From Asticcacaulis machinosus (GTDB lineage: Bacteria > Pseudomonadota > Alphaproteobacteria > Caulobacterales > Caulobacteraceae): 64,000 bases of DNA. The stretch's first letter is position 1; each line of letters starts with the position of its first letter. A program made the translations under genes and the position numbers. The notes under the pieces were generated by a model. The model had not been told where the DNA came from. It saw nothing but the letters and a program-made list of their open reading frames with translations, and made no database searches. Positions 17,159 to 27,441 of the stretch are shown here, in pieces. The DNA lies in NCBI RefSeq assembly GCF_028550435.1, contig NZ_JAQQKV010000001.1, positions 806,001-870,000 on the forward strand, in the 5' to 3' direction.

Positions 17159-18100
17159 TCACAACACCGAACAATTGGTCAGGCGGCTGAAGTGTTCCAG
17201 CGCCGACACCCCGACGACCGAGGTGCCATAGCGATCCAGTTCCGGCGACCACACCGCCACCGCTGCGCGGCCGGGGATAACCGCGACAATCCCGCCGCCG
17301 ACCCCGCTTTTGGCGGGCAGGCCGACCCGGTAGGCAAATGACCCAACCGAGTCGTAAATCCCGCAGGTCAGCAGCAGCGCATTCAACCGCCGCGTCAGGC
17401 GCTCAGGGAAGATGCTTTCCTCCATCACCGGTGAATAACCCGCCGCCGCCAATGGAAGGGCGGCCCGTGCCAATTGCCGACAGGTGATAGAGACCGCGCA
17501 TTGACGACAATAGGCCTCAATCACTGCCGACGGATCATGGGTGATCGTGCCCTGTGCCCGCATCAGATTGGCGATGGCGCGGTTCTTATAGGCCGTTTCC
17601 ATTTCTGATCGCGCGACCGCATCATCAATGCTCAAAGGTTCCCCCGCCAGCACGCCCATGAAATCGCGCACCAGATTTGCCGGTTCCCTGACTACATCCA
17701 GCAGAATATCGGTAATCGCCAAAGCCCCCGCATTGATGAACGGATTGCGCGGAATACCGGCTTCCTGTTCAAGCTGCGACAGGTAGTTGAACGGCGTCCC
17801 CGACGGCTCCTTACCGACCCGCGTCCACACCTCATCCCCCAGCCGGTTGAGCGCCAGCCCCAGCGCAAACAGCTTGGTGATCGACTGGGCCGAAAACGGC
17901 TCATCGGCATCACCGACACCGTAGTGGTCACCTTCGACGGTCGCGACCGCCATGCCGAATTTCATGGGATCAACGGCCGCCAATTCGGGGATATAGTCCG
18001 CTGCCCGCCCCTTGCCGAAGTGGGGCTTAACCAGCACCGACACCTCATGCAGCACATCGTTTAACGAGGTCACTTCCTTCGGGGGCAGCGGTCGGCGCAT
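17159..18100 (-). CDS. glsA: Glutaminase
   Basis: Hydrolyses L-glutamine to L-glutamate and ammonia in the cytoplasm. The 313-residue length is typical of the bacterial serine-dependent glutaminase family. The catalytic Ser-x-x-Lys is in FSAQSITKLFAL (residues about 69-80). Other family stretches are RNPFINAGALAI, MRAQGTITHDPSAVIEAYCRQC, LAAAGYSPV, LLLTCGIYDSVGSFAYRVGLPAKSGVGGGI and the C-terminal GTSVVGV. No signal peptide is visible. It is transcribed alone on the minus strand and converges with the selO region across the nuclease-repeat cassette. Confidence 0.94.
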   Translation of the reverse strand: MRRPLPPKEVTSLNDVLHEVSVLVKPHFGKGRAADYIPELAAVDPMKFGMAVATVEGDHYGVGDADEPFSAQSITKLFALGLALNRLGDEVWTRVGKEPSGTPFNYLSQLEQEAGIPRNPFINAGALAITDILLDVVREPANLVRDFMGVLAGEPLSIDDAVARSEMETAYKNRAIANLMRAQGTITHDPSAVIEAYCRQCAVSITCRQLARAALPLAAAGYSPVMEESIFPERLTRRLNALLLTCGIYDSVGSFAYRVGLPAKSGVGGGIVAVIPGRAAVAVWSPELDRYGTSVVGVSALEHFSRLTNCSVL

Positions 18101-18140
18101 GGGGGCTCGCTAAGAATCGGATCGCAGAACCAATACTACA

Positions 18141-18716
18141 TTATTTGTCTGTGCCATGATCAGCCATTATATGCCCATGTTTGGTAAGGTAATCGCGCCA
18201 AGCCGCTACAACATTCTCTAGGCAGGTGGTCAGAAAACGTTTCGTATTGTCGTTGCACAGAATAACCACTTCATCTACGCCCCCATATTTATAACTCATA
18301 ATCCCATACTCACTACTAGTTGCCAACACTTGGTCTCGACTAGACACAAGACGGTCAGTTCGTCTTAAAATTGAATGCTTTAAAGCATCCGCAGCATCAG
18401 CCAGTATAGATATGTCATTGACAGCCGCACCGCTTCGCAAACACCTACAATGATCATGTTCAATTTCTTGACGAAAAGCCTCGGCTTCACTTGGTTTTGC
18501 ACCGCGTTCATTTATCCTGGTAAATACAATCTCTGCAAAATGGTGAACATGCCAAATCGCATTGGTTCCGATACGCAGTGCATCGAACCTTGCAAGGTTA
18601 ATAAGGTCGCTATCTTTCGAAAGAACAGCATCAGTGAGACGCTGCTCAGCTTGGTCGTATTCCTCCAGTTGCTTCAGAATAACGAATTCAAAGTGGTCTG
18701 AAATACTGAAGTCCAT
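18141..18716 (-). CDS. Hypothetical protein, AT-rich gene
   Basis: 191 residues from ATG 18716, preceded by a GGGA-like site; ATG 18761 is an alternative. The frame continues upstream only through a transcription terminator. The protein is mainly helical and hydrophilic with several His and Cys residues (IWHVHHFAEIVF, EIEHDHCRCLR) and a segment DAADALKHSILRRTDRLVSSRDQVL followed by a beta-rich C-terminus. It could be a HEPN-like helical bundle, but no RX4-6H motif is clear, so this is not claimed. DNA is visibly AT-richer than the neighbours, which suggests recent acquisition. The function is unknown. Confidence 0.6.
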   Translation of the reverse strand: MDFSISDHFEFVILKQLEEYDQAEQRLTDAVLSKDSDLINLARFDALRIGTNAIWHVHHFAEIVFTRINERGAKPSEAEAFRQEIEHDHCRCLRSGAAVNDISILADAADALKHSILRRTDRLVSSRDQVLATSSEYGIMSYKYGGVDEVVILCNDNTKRFLTTCLENVVAAWRDYLTKHGHIMADHGTDK

Positions 18717-18783
18717 AATCGGTTCCCTGCTGAATCGGTGGCCCAATTGATGATACCTCATAATTAAGGCCAACTGACCCGCA

Positions 18784-18823
18784 TAAAAAAAACGGCTGAG
18801 GTTTAAGTACCTCAACCGCTTTT
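18784..18823. terminator. Bidirectional intrinsic terminator
   Basis: CGGCTGAGGT (18793-18802) pairs with ACCTCAACCG (18809-18818) with one non-Watson-Crick position and a 6-nt loop, flanked by A8 and T4 runs. It lies directly after the stop of the S9 peptidase gene (minus strand), so it ends that transcript. Confidence 0.75.
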
Positions 18824-18846
18824 CCCAAGAAAAAATATCGGCAATA

Positions 18847-20970
18847 CTATTTTGCTTCTGCGGTGTTTTCTTTCAGCCAGTCGGTCACGGTCTGGTGCCA
18901 CAGCAGCGAATTTTGCGGCTTTAAGACCCAGTGGTTCTCATCGGGGAAGCGCAGGAATTTCGACTTAATACCTTGGCGCTGCAACGCTGTAAACGTGCTG
19001 ATCCCCTGCTCCGGCATCACCCGGAAATCAAGATCGGAATGGATAACCAGCATCGGCACAGACCAGTCCTTGGCATGAAGCGCCGGATTGAACTTATCGT
19101 AATTGGCGGTGTGATTATAAACATCACCGCCGTTCTCATACTCCGTGAACCACAGCTCTTCGGTGCCATAGCCCATCGAGCGGGTGTCAAACAGGCCGTC
19201 ATGATTGACCAGACACTTCCACGGCCCTTTCCACTGTGAGGCGATCCAGTTGACCATATAGCCGCCATAAGACGCCCCCAGCGCACAGGCGCGGTCTTTG
19301 TCGATGAACGGGTATTTCGCAAGTATGGCCGCATAACCTTTTTGCAGGTCTTCCAGCGGGCGGTCGCCCCAGTGTTCGGATACGGCATCGGTGAACGCCT
19401 GCCCATAGCCGGTCGAGGCGTGGAAATCGATCATCACCGCCACAAAACCCGCCCCGGCATAGGTCTGAGCGTTCCAGCGATACGACCAGGCATCCGAGAA
19501 CGAACCCTGCGGTCCGCCGTGGATCAGGAAGGCCAGCGGATATTTTTTGTTCGGATCGAAATCGGCGGGTTTGACCATGTAGCCATAGACCGTGTCATCG
19601 TTCCAGCCTTTGAACGAAAACTGTTCATATTGACCACGCGGGCGAAGGTCGAGGCGGGCCTTGTTGAACTCGGTCACCGGCTTGGCGGTGGCATCAATCA
19701 GGGCCGAGCGGTCGCGCCCTTGCAGAAAAAGCTGCGCCGGAGCCGCCAATGAATCCTTAAGGAATACAGCGCCCTGCGGCGTGAAATCAAAGCCCGCGAT
19801 ATGACCGTCTTTGGTCAGCGGCGTCACCTTACCGGTCTCCACATCTATGCGGAACAGGCGGGTTTTGCCGACATCGGCGGCCACCGCATAAAGCGCCTTA
19901 CCGTCCTTGGACCAGGTCAGGCTGTCGGGCGAGCGGTCCCAGTCGTGGGCCAGTGGCGTGACCTTACCCGTTGCGATATCTTTCAGGTAAATCCAATAGC
20001 GGTCGGCCTCGAACTTCGGGCGCTTCATGGCCTTATAGGCCAAAGTCTTGCCATCGGGCGAGACGCGCGGTTCGGCATCCCACGCCTCATTTTCCGGCGT
20101 CAGATTGTGGGGCGTGGTCGCACGCAGCAATTCCGGCTTTTGGGCGACATCCTGCGGGTACTGCATATCGACCTGCCAGACATCGAAATTGGTGCTCCAC
20201 GGCTCAGTCTTGCCCGCCACACGGGCCGAGAAATAGACGGTGCGGCCATTGGGGGCGATCTCGTACTCGCCTTCGTCGCCAAAGGGCTTTGACGGCACAT
20301 CGCCATCAAAGCCGTCGGTCAGCGGGGTGGCAAAGGTCGCCGCTCCGCCCCCATTCAGGCCAACATAAAACAGGTGGTTACGCTTAAAATCAAACCAGCT
20401 ATCCCAGTGGCGCACGAACAGCTTATCATAGATCACGCCGCTCGATTTTTTCGCCTTTTGCGCCTCATCGGCCCTGAGCGTGCAGGCAATTTCCTCACCC
20501 GCGCAGCCCTCAGTGATGGCCATCGACACCACAAAGCCCTTGCCGTCGGGGCTGACCTTAAAGCTGTCGATGCCGATCGGTAATTTGGTGATTTGTGTGC
20601 GCTCAGTCCCCTTGGCGTCGGTCATGTAGATCTGGCCGCCGGACAGGTAAAAGATCGACTTGCCGTCGGCGCTCCAGGCGGGGCTTGAGGCGCCTTTATC
20701 GGAAATCGGCAACCGCCATTCCTTGAGCGCGGGATTGCTGAGATCCTTGATCCACAGCGAGGTCACACCCTTGTTTTTCTCAAGGTCGGTGGCCCGCACC
20801 GCCATGACCGCAAACCGTCCGGTGGGGTCGACTTTCAGAGAGCTAACGCGGTCAAGTTCGATCAGATCATTATAGGTAAAGGGTTTGGTCTCAGCTTGAG
20901 CAAGGCCCCCGGCCACAGCCATAAGCGAAACCGATGCCGCAAGCGCGGCCATCCTCAGCGATCTGATCAT
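18847..20970 (-). CDS. S9 family prolyl oligopeptidase-type peptidase, exported
   Basis: 707 residues. A signal peptide (LAASVSLMAVAGGLAQAE, residues about 10-28) sends it to the periplasm. Residues 30-420 form a WD40-like beta-propeller with repeated DGK-type turns (SPAWSADGKSIFYLSGG, VSPDGKTLAYKAM). The C-terminal alpha/beta-hydrolase domain has the nucleophile GASYGGYMVNW, the Asp in HSDLDFRVMPEQG and the His in FPDENHWVLKP. It is predicted to cleave short peptides as a dipeptidyl- or acylaminoacyl-peptidase. The N-terminal wording FTYNDLIELDRVSSLKVDPTG matches exported S9C-like peptidases of Caulobacterales and Xanthomonadales. It is monocistronic, with a terminator after it. Confidence 0.92.
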   Translation of the reverse strand: MIRSLRMAALAASVSLMAVAGGLAQAETKPFTYNDLIELDRVSSLKVDPTGRFAVMAVRATDLEKNKGVTSLWIKDLSNPALKEWRLPISDKGASSPAWSADGKSIFYLSGGQIYMTDAKGTERTQITKLPIGIDSFKVSPDGKGFVVSMAITEGCAGEEIACTLRADEAQKAKKSSGVIYDKLFVRHWDSWFDFKRNHLFYVGLNGGGAATFATPLTDGFDGDVPSKPFGDEGEYEIAPNGRTVYFSARVAGKTEPWSTNFDVWQVDMQYPQDVAQKPELLRATTPHNLTPENEAWDAEPRVSPDGKTLAYKAMKRPKFEADRYWIYLKDIATGKVTPLAHDWDRSPDSLTWSKDGKALYAVAADVGKTRLFRIDVETGKVTPLTKDGHIAGFDFTPQGAVFLKDSLAAPAQLFLQGRDRSALIDATAKPVTEFNKARLDLRPRGQYEQFSFKGWNDDTVYGYMVKPADFDPNKKYPLAFLIHGGPQGSFSDAWSYRWNAQTYAGAGFVAVMIDFHASTGYGQAFTDAVSEHWGDRPLEDLQKGYAAILAKYPFIDKDRACALGASYGGYMVNWIASQWKGPWKCLVNHDGLFDTRSMGYGTEELWFTEYENGGDVYNHTANYDKFNPALHAKDWSVPMLVIHSDLDFRVMPEQGISTFTALQRQGIKSKFLRFPDENHWVLKPQNSLLWHQTVTDWLKENTAEAK

Positions 20971-21036
20971 AATACAAAACCCGTCACGTTTGAAACGAGC
21001 CGTACTTAAGACCGTTTTGGGGTTGCGATCAAGGGC

Positions 21037-22449
21037 TTAGCCGCTGACCACCACCAAAGGTTCAGGCTTTTTTACCGGCTTTTTGCCTTTCAGATCATCG
21101 GTGAATTTGATGCGCCAGCTTACGACATCCTCGCTTATAATGCCGTGGATGAGGCTTTCATAACGCGCAACCCGTTGTTTCAGCGGCATGGACAGGGCCT
21201 CATGAATAGCCTCTGATACCGCTTCACGGTCGAACGGATTGACGATCAGCGCATCCCCCATTTGCGCAGCGGCGCCGGCAAACTCCGACAGCACCAGCAC
21301 ACCAGGATCGGCCGGGTTCTGGGCCGCGACATATTCCTTGGCCACCAAGTTCATACCGTCGCGCAAAGGCGTCACAAGACCTACATGGGCGGCGCGGTAA
21401 ATCCCCGCCAGTTCATCGCGGCGATAGGCGCGGTTGACATAGCGCAGCGGCACCCAATCAATCGTTGAATGCTCGCCATTAATGTGTCCGGACAGGGTAT
21501 CCAGCTTGCCGCGGATGTCCTGATAGGCCCCGACTTCACCGCGTGACGGCGTGGCGATTTGAAGCAGAAAGACATTGCGCTCATACTGCGGATAGTCGCG
21601 CAGGAACTGATCATAGGCTGTGAAGCGTTCTTCTAAACCCTTTGAATAATCGAGTCTTTCCACACCCACGATCATCTTTCGTCCACTTTGTGAATCGCGC
21701 ATCAGATCCCAGTAATCCTTGGCGGTTTGTGAGCGGCTGGCCTCAACAAATTCCTTGGCATCAATCCCGATCGGATAGAACCCGACCTGAATCGTCTTGC
21801 CATAGGCGCGCAGACGGCCATCGCCTAAGTCTTCGCCGCCCGCCTGATTGATCACATATTCGGTGAAGGCATGTAGATTATCTTCGGTCTGAAAACCAAC
21901 CAGATCGTAGTCGAACATCGTCTCAACCAGTTCGCCGTGCTTAGGCAGGGTCATTAGCACCCGCATGGCCGGCCACGGTATGTGGAGGAAAAACCCGATC
22001 CGGTTTTTCACCCCCTGCTCGCGCAATTTCGACGCCAGCGGGATCAGATGATAGTCCTGCACCCAGATCAGGTCATCTTCGACAATCAGCGGCGAAACGG
22101 TATCCGCAAAGCGTTGATTGACGCGGGTATAGCCTTCATCAAACGACCGCTCAAAGGCTACCAGATCGGGTCGGTAATGAAATAGCGGCCACAGGGTCTT
22201 ATTGGCGTAACCGTTGTAATATTCGTGTACGTCCTGTTCTTCGAGGTGGGTCAGGGCGACCGTCACGCCGCCGATTTTCTGGATCGAAATCTGGCCGGAG
22301 CTTTCAGCCACCTCCCCGCTCCAGCCGAACCACATGCCGTTTTCTTCGCGCAGGGCCGCCGACAGAGCCATCGCCAGTCCGCCAACCGAAGCGTTACCGG
22401 CTTCGGCGGGCGGACTGACCCGATTTGAAATCACGATTAATCTACTCAT
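21037..22449 (-). CDS. otsA: Trehalose-6-phosphate synthase
   Basis: Makes trehalose 6-phosphate from UDP-glucose and glucose 6-phosphate (GT20 family, cytoplasmic). The ATG at 22449 ([11 protein letters not shown]) overlaps the preceding stop as ATGA; a longer reading to 22533 lies inside the GH15 gene. GT20 marks are [72 protein letters not shown] and the C-terminal [17 protein letters not shown]. At 470 residues it is a single-domain enzyme without a fused phosphatase. Its product is the substrate of otsB two genes upstream. It is the last gene of the operon. Confidence 0.95.
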   Translation of the reverse strand: MSRLIVISNRVSPPAEAGNASVGGLAMALSAALREENGMWFGWSGEVAESSGQISIQKIGGVTVALTHLEEQDVHEYYNGYANKTLWPLFHYRPDLVAFERSFDEGYTRVNQRFADTVSPLIVEDDLIWVQDYHLIPLASKLREQGVKNRIGFFLHIPWPAMRVLMTLPKHGELVETMFDYDLVGFQTEDNLHAFTEYVINQAGGEDLGDGRLRAYGKTIQVGFYPIGIDAKEFVEASRSQTAKDYWDLMRDSQSGRKMIVGVERLDYSKGLEERFTAYDQFLRDYPQYERNVFLLQIATPSRGEVGAYQDIRGKLDTLSGHINGEHSTIDWVPLRYVNRAYRRDELAGIYRAAHVGLVTPLRDGMNLVAKEYVAAQNPADPGVLVLSEFAGAAAQMGDALIVNPFDREAVSEAIHEALSMPLKQRVARYESLIHGIISEDVVSWRIKFTDDLKGKKPVKKPEPLVVVSG

Positions 22450-24308
22450 CTTATGTCTTTCCAGGGCCGGCTCAGCAGAACCGCACAATTGATGATGCCG
22501 ACCAGCGAATAGGTTTGCGGGAAGTTTCCCCACAGGGTGGCGTCATGAAACGAGGTGTCTTCGGACAACAGGCCCGACGGCGTGCGCTGCTTCAACATGC
22601 CCTCGAACAACTCACGCGCTTCATCGGTACGTCCGGCATAATGCAGGGCCTCAATCAGCCAGAAGGTGCAGAAATTAAACGCCGTTTCCGGCTCACCAAA
22701 ATCGTCGGGCAAGGCATAACGCAGCATGTGCGGCCCGCGACGCAGCATCTTTTCGACCGCTTCCAGTGTCGACAAAAAACGCGGATCGTCCTTTGAGATG
22801 TAGCGCAGGTCGATCATCTGCAGCAGGCTGGCGTCCACCTCATCGACATCAAAGGCCGATGAATAGAGGTTAGCCTGCGCGCCTTCGGTGACAAAAAGCG
22901 CCCGTGAATCAATTGTTGATTTTATCGTCGCCGCCCGCGCTTTCCACACCTCCGCCCGATCGGTCAGGCCAAGTACCAGCGCCGCATTTTCCAGCCGATC
23001 GCAGGCCGCCCAGCACATGACCGCAGAGTATGTGTGCACCTTGGCAAAGGTGCGGAACTCCCACAAACCGGCATCAGGCTGATCGAAAACCTCAAACGCC
23101 TTGTCACCGATTTTTTCCAGTTGCTCAAAATCGGCCGCAGTCCCCGGCCTCAGCAGACGATGATCGAAAAATGCCTGCACTGACGACAGGATAATCTGGC
23201 CGTAGACATCATGCTGATGCTGGACATAGGCCAGATTGCCAACCCGCACCGGGCCCATGCCGCGATAACCTTTGAGGTGCTCGGCAATGGACTCAGTCAA
23301 TATTGATTCATAGCCAATACCGTAGACCGGCTGCATCTTGCCGGAGGCAGCCCGGTCAACAATATTGCGCAGATATTTCAGATAGTTCTCTAAGGTTTGC
23401 ATCGCCCCCAGCCGCGTCAGGGCCTCAACGACATAATAGGCGTCCCTGATCCAGCAATAGCGATAATCCCAGTTACGCTGCGACCCCGGCGCTTCGGGGA
23501 TCGAAGTGGTCATGGCGGCAATAATCGCACCGGTTTCTTCATAGACGCACAGTTTCAGGCCAATGGCGGCGCGGATCACCGCTTCCTGATACTCCATCGG
23601 CAGGGCCAGACCCCGCACCCATTCGCGCCAGTGCAGGTCGGTTTTTTCCAGCATGTCGCGCACGCCGGTGCGGATATCGACCGAAAAGCTCTCATCCGGG
23701 CCTAAGAAAAACGACAGCTCTTCTTCAAGGCGAAATTCGCGCTCCTCCAGCACATGGCTGACCGCGCAATTGGTCGATAGCCGCAGAATGGCCTCAGAGG
23801 CATAGTAGCGGATATGGTTGGAGCCGGACGTGGTCTGGGCTTCGCTTTCGCCATAATTGCAGGCCGGCCGCAACCGGATGCGAATACGCGCTGAGCCCTT
23901 GACGGGCCGCACGATCCGGCAGAACGACACAGGGCTATAGAGCCGGTCATTGCGTTTAAAGCGCGGGCAAAAATCAATGATTTCAACCTCGGCGCCGTTT
24001 GTATCGGTCAACCAGGTATGCAAAACAGCGCTATTGCGGCCATAGGCCTGCCGCACATGGGCCAGATCGAGCACATCAATGGCCCACAGCCCCAGCGCCT
24101 GCGGATCATTCGTGCTCACACCGGATACCAGATTGCAGAAGGCCGGATCGGAATCAAAGCGCGGGACACATCCCCACACCCACGTCCCATTAGAATCAAT
24201 CAGGGCCGAGACCATGCAGTTACCGATGGGAGACAGGTTCAGGCTGTGCGTCTGCCAGTGCTGCGCCAGAACCGGCTGGACGCTATCACCGACAACAGGC
24301 GCGGTCAT
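22446..24308 (-). CDS. Glycoside hydrolase family 15 protein (trehalase/glucoamylase-like)
   Basis: 620 residues from ATG 24308, which overlaps the otsB stop as ATGA; an upstream ATG at 24317 is less likely. The N-terminal LSPIGNCMVSALIDSNGTWVWGC segment and GSQRNWDYRYCWIRDAYY near residue 280 are typical of bacterial GH15 proteins, which form an (alpha/alpha)6 barrel. Members hydrolyse trehalose or alpha-glucans; which one applies here is not visible. No signal peptide is seen, so it is cytoplasmic. Placed between otsB and otsA with translational coupling on both sides, it probably acts on trehalose or a related sugar, allowing synthesis and breakdown from one transcript. Confidence 0.92.
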   Translation of the reverse strand: MTAPVVGDSVQPVLAQHWQTHSLNLSPIGNCMVSALIDSNGTWVWGCVPRFDSDPAFCNLVSGVSTNDPQALGLWAIDVLDLAHVRQAYGRNSAVLHTWLTDTNGAEVEIIDFCPRFKRNDRLYSPVSFCRIVRPVKGSARIRIRLRPACNYGESEAQTTSGSNHIRYYASEAILRLSTNCAVSHVLEEREFRLEEELSFFLGPDESFSVDIRTGVRDMLEKTDLHWREWVRGLALPMEYQEAVIRAAIGLKLCVYEETGAIIAAMTTSIPEAPGSQRNWDYRYCWIRDAYYVVEALTRLGAMQTLENYLKYLRNIVDRAASGKMQPVYGIGYESILTESIAEHLKGYRGMGPVRVGNLAYVQHQHDVYGQIILSSVQAFFDHRLLRPGTAADFEQLEKIGDKAFEVFDQPDAGLWEFRTFAKVHTYSAVMCWAACDRLENAALVLGLTDRAEVWKARAATIKSTIDSRALFVTEGAQANLYSSAFDVDEVDASLLQMIDLRYISKDDPRFLSTLEAVEKMLRRGPHMLRYALPDDFGEPETAFNFCTFWLIEALHYAGRTDEARELFEGMLKQRTPSGLLSEDTSFHDATLWGNFPQTYSLVGIINCAVLLSRPWKDIR

Positions 24309-25039
24309 GTCAGGCATAACAGGCTCTCCTCCAGCCAGGCCGTCACCGCAGGCACATCTTTCAGACCATAATGGGCCACAGATGCTCCCGCCCCCACCCG
24401 CACGCCAAAGCCGCCCAGACTGTTGACCGCCTCAAAGCCGACCTCATCGGTCAGGTCGTCGCCAACAAACACCGGCACATGGCCGATAAACGGCGCTTCG
24501 CACATGAAGGCGCGAATGGCATCGCCCTTGTTCGGGCCGGGCGTGCGCAATTCGATTACCTCATGACCCGGTTGCAATCTGAGACCATGAGTCTCGGCCA
24601 TGCGGGTGGCCAGTCCGATGATATTGGTCTTGTGGTCGGGTTCATGACGGTAATGGACAGCGACGCTGACGCCCTTATCTTCAACAATCAGCCCTTCCAG
24701 CACACGGTTGAGCGCGCGAAATTCGGCCACAACGCTATCCAGCGCCGCATGGGCCTGAGTATTTTCGCACAGCCCCGACGCTGTGCGCCGCTCCAAGCCG
24801 TGGGCACCTGCCACGGAGGCCACAGCCCCTTCGGTAATGCGATCGACGGCGCTGACGGAACGGCCGGATATGACCGCCAGACGGCCGCCCAGCTTATCAT
24901 TCAGGGCTTTCAGCAAACCATTGCGGGCGGCTTCCGGTTCAACGTCATCCGGACGCGGCATGATCGGCGCAATCGTACCGTCCAGATCAAGGAACAGGGC
25001 GACCTTGAACAGATCCAAAGGCTCAGGTTTAGGCTTCAT
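24305..25039 (-). CDS. otsB: Trehalose-6-phosphate phosphatase
   Basis: Removes phosphate from trehalose 6-phosphate to give trehalose. A 244-residue HAD-superfamily enzyme: motif I FLDLDGTIAPI (residues about 16-26, nucleophile Asp), motif II ISGRSV, a C-terminal GPNKGDAIRAF with the Lys, and motif IV FVGDDLTDEVGFEAVN. The start at 25039 has a strong GAGGA site just upstream. It is the first gene of the otsB-GH15-otsA operon. The 293 bp upstream are AT-rich and hold the promoter; no general stress (EcfG type) promoter was found on inspection. Confidence 0.95.
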   Translation of the reverse strand: MKPKPEPLDLFKVALFLDLDGTIAPIMPRPDDVEPEAARNGLLKALNDKLGGRLAVISGRSVSAVDRITEGAVASVAGAHGLERRTASGLCENTQAHAALDSVVAEFRALNRVLEGLIVEDKGVSVAVHYRHEPDHKTNIIGLATRMAETHGLRLQPGHEVIELRTPGPNKGDAIRAFMCEAPFIGHVPVFVGDDLTDEVGFEAVNSLGGFGVRVGAGASVAHYGLKDVPAVTAWLEESLLCLT

Positions 25040-25332
25040 CTCATCCTCTTTGACCGCCCATTAAGGCCGCCCTGAATTCATGTGGATTTTAAATGCAGCG
25101 CACAGGTTAACTATCTGACGCGCTTACAGGTAAGAAAACAATATGGATTATGCCTATGATTTTGCTTGTATTTTTACACAATCACATAACAATTCCGTTA
25201 CCCCGCAGCGCGGGAGGCCGTTCAACCTTTAAGTTTATGTGATTTTTATTTGCCTCATAGCCGTCATGCCAATACCCTGAGATCACACGTGAAGCCCTTG
25301 ATTCATTTAAGCCTTATTTTCAGGAAGCCCTC

Positions 25333-27441
25333 TTGCCCAAAACCGTCAGCGCCAGCGCGATTGCCTTGGCTGCCGCCCTCATGGTTTGGGCACCGCTGAC
25401 CTATGGCCAAAGTGCGCCGCCGGTCGAAATTGCGCCCGCAGATGCCCCGATTATCACGGATCAGGATTTCGAATCCGCCCTGCCTACGCTGGACGCCCCC
25501 GCCGATATGACCGAAGACCCGGTGCCGGATCTGCCGCCTGCCGAAACCCCAGATGCCGAAACCGATATCGCGCTTGAGACCCTGCCCGAAATCCCGCCCG
25601 CCACCGATGAAGCCCTGACCGAGCCCCTGCCGTCGCTGGCCGACTTTGATAAGGTTCCCGCACCGTCTGCGGTTGCGGCCACTGATGAGCAAACGCCGGA
25701 AATCGCCTATGACACCACGTTGAATGGCCTGAAAGACCTGAACTTAGAGAAAACCTTCTGGGACCTGAGCGCCCTTAAGGAAGGCAAGGGCAAGGCTGCC
25801 AATGCCGTCATGGTGCGTGCGCGCCTCAAGCAGGATGAGATACTGGCGTTGCGGCTGCTAAAGGCCGAGGGCTACTATGACGCCACCGTCGTCACCTCAA
25901 TGGAAAATGAGCCGAATCAGCCCGGTCGGGTGCGGGCGACCTTAACGGTTGCCCCCGGCACACCCTACCGGCTTGATGAGATTGTGATAACCGCCGGCCC
26001 CACCACACCGCCCAACCTGATCCGCGATGCCCTGCCGTTGAAAACCGGCGATGCCCTAATCGCTGACCGAGTGGTGGCGGCTGAGGCCAGCGTCAGTCTT
26101 AAATTGCCGGAAAACGGTTATCCGTTTGCCGAAGTCGGACCCCGCGATATTCTGCTCGATAACACGACCTACACTGCCGACTACACCCTGCCGGTTGAGA
26201 CGGGCCCGCGCGCCCGTATCCGCAATTTCACCACCGAAGGCCAGCAGGCCTTTGGCGTCGATCATATCGAAATCATAGCCCGTTTCCATGAAAATGACCT
26301 TTACGATAACCGTATGGTCGATGATCTGCGTCAGGCGCTGGTGGCGACTAATCTGTTCCGCTCGGTTTCGGTTGAGCCGGTGCGAACCAATGCCCCCGCC
26401 CCAGATGGCACGGAATATGTCGATATACTTGTGCGACAACAAACCGGACGCGTGCGAAAACTGGCCGCCGATGTCGGCTTTTCGACCGGTCAGGGTGTCC
26501 TTCTGAAAGGAAGCTGGATCAATCGCAACTGGCGTCCTCCCGAAGGAGCGCTGATTGTGGAGACCACACTCGGCAGTAATGAACAGACGCTGGGGGTAAG
26601 CCTGCGCCATTCCAATTACCGTAAGCGTGACCTGACCCGGCTGATTTCGACCGAACTGGCCCGTTCCGACTACGATACCTATGAGGCGCAAGGACTCAAA
26701 CTGGGCTACAGCCTGTCGAGGTCATCCACCCCCATCTGGCAAAAACGCTGGACCTGGTCAGCCGGGATTGAGTTCAGTGCTATCCGCCTGAATTCCAAGC
26801 TGGATCGCATGCTGGGCGATAGCTGGATCAACTACTATACCGCCGACATGCCGCTTAAGCTGGCGCGCGATGTGACTGACGATCTTCTCAATCCAACCAA
26901 AGACTTCCGCGCATCTGTTGAAACTACGCCGCAGGTATCACTGTCAGGTTTATTCAGTAACAACATTAAGAACCAGTTCGATGTCTCGACCTATCGGCAG
27001 GTCAATGACCAGACGATTCTGGCGGCCCGTTTCCGCACCGGCACCATATTAGGCAGCGATTTTATCGATGTCCCCCTGACCACGCGGTTTTACGCCGGCG
27101 GCGGCGGCAGTGTGCGCGGCTTTGGTTATCAGGAGTTGGGTCCGCGCGATGCTGCCAACACGCCAACCGGCGGCCTGAGCCTGATTGAGATGGCGTTTGA
27201 GGCGCGCTATCGCTTTAAAAATATCTTAGATGGCAATCTGGGGGTCGTGCCATTTATCGATGCCGGTCAGGTCTATCAGGATAAGACGCCGGACTTTAAC
27301 GATATACGCTTTGGCATCGGCATCGGGGCGCGTTATTACACCAATTTCGGGCCGATCCGCATCGATGTCGCCACCCCTATCAGCCGCCGCGACGGCGAGT
27401 CGCCGGTATCGCTTTATGTCGGGATCGGGCAGGCCTTCTGA
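25333..27441 (+). CDS. tamA: Outer-membrane TamA/BamA-family protein
   Basis: 702 residues. The start is TTG 25333, eight bases after AGGA, with a signal peptide ending at TYGQS. A long Pro/Ala/Asp/Glu-rich segment (about 30-120) precedes POTRA domains (about 150-360, including VRARLKQDEILALRLLKAEGYYDATV) and a C-terminal 16-strand barrel of the Omp85 type with the FYAGGGGSVRGFGYQELGP signature and a final Phe. It works with TamB to insert or move outer-membrane components. TamB starts at the last base of its stop codon (TGATG). The acidic Pro-rich N-terminal segment is longer than in enterobacterial TamA. Confidence 0.93.
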   Translation: MPKTVSASAIALAAALMVWAPLTYGQSAPPVEIAPADAPIITDQDFESALPTLDAPADMTEDPVPDLPPAETPDAETDIALETLPEIPPATDEALTEPLPSLADFDKVPAPSAVAATDEQTPEIAYDTTLNGLKDLNLEKTFWDLSALKEGKGKAANAVMVRARLKQDEILALRLLKAEGYYDATVVTSMENEPNQPGRVRATLTVAPGTPYRLDEIVITAGPTTPPNLIRDALPLKTGDALIADRVVAAEASVSLKLPENGYPFAEVGPRDILLDNTTYTADYTLPVETGPRARIRNFTTEGQQAFGVDHIEIIARFHENDLYDNRMVDDLRQALVATNLFRSVSVEPVRTNAPAPDGTEYVDILVRQQTGRVRKLAADVGFSTGQGVLLKGSWINRNWRPPEGALIVETTLGSNEQTLGVSLRHSNYRKRDLTRLISTELARSDYDTYEAQGLKLGYSLSRSSTPIWQKRWTWSAGIEFSAIRLNSKLDRMLGDSWINYYTADMPLKLARDVTDDLLNPTKDFRASVETTPQVSLSGLFSNNIKNQFDVSTYRQVNDQTILAARFRTGTILGSDFIDVPLTTRFYAGGGGSVRGFGYQELGPRDAANTPTGGLSLIEMAFEARYRFKNILDGNLGVVPFIDAGQVYQDKTPDFNDIRFGIGIGARYYTNFGPIRIDVATPISRRDGESPVSLYVGIGQAF

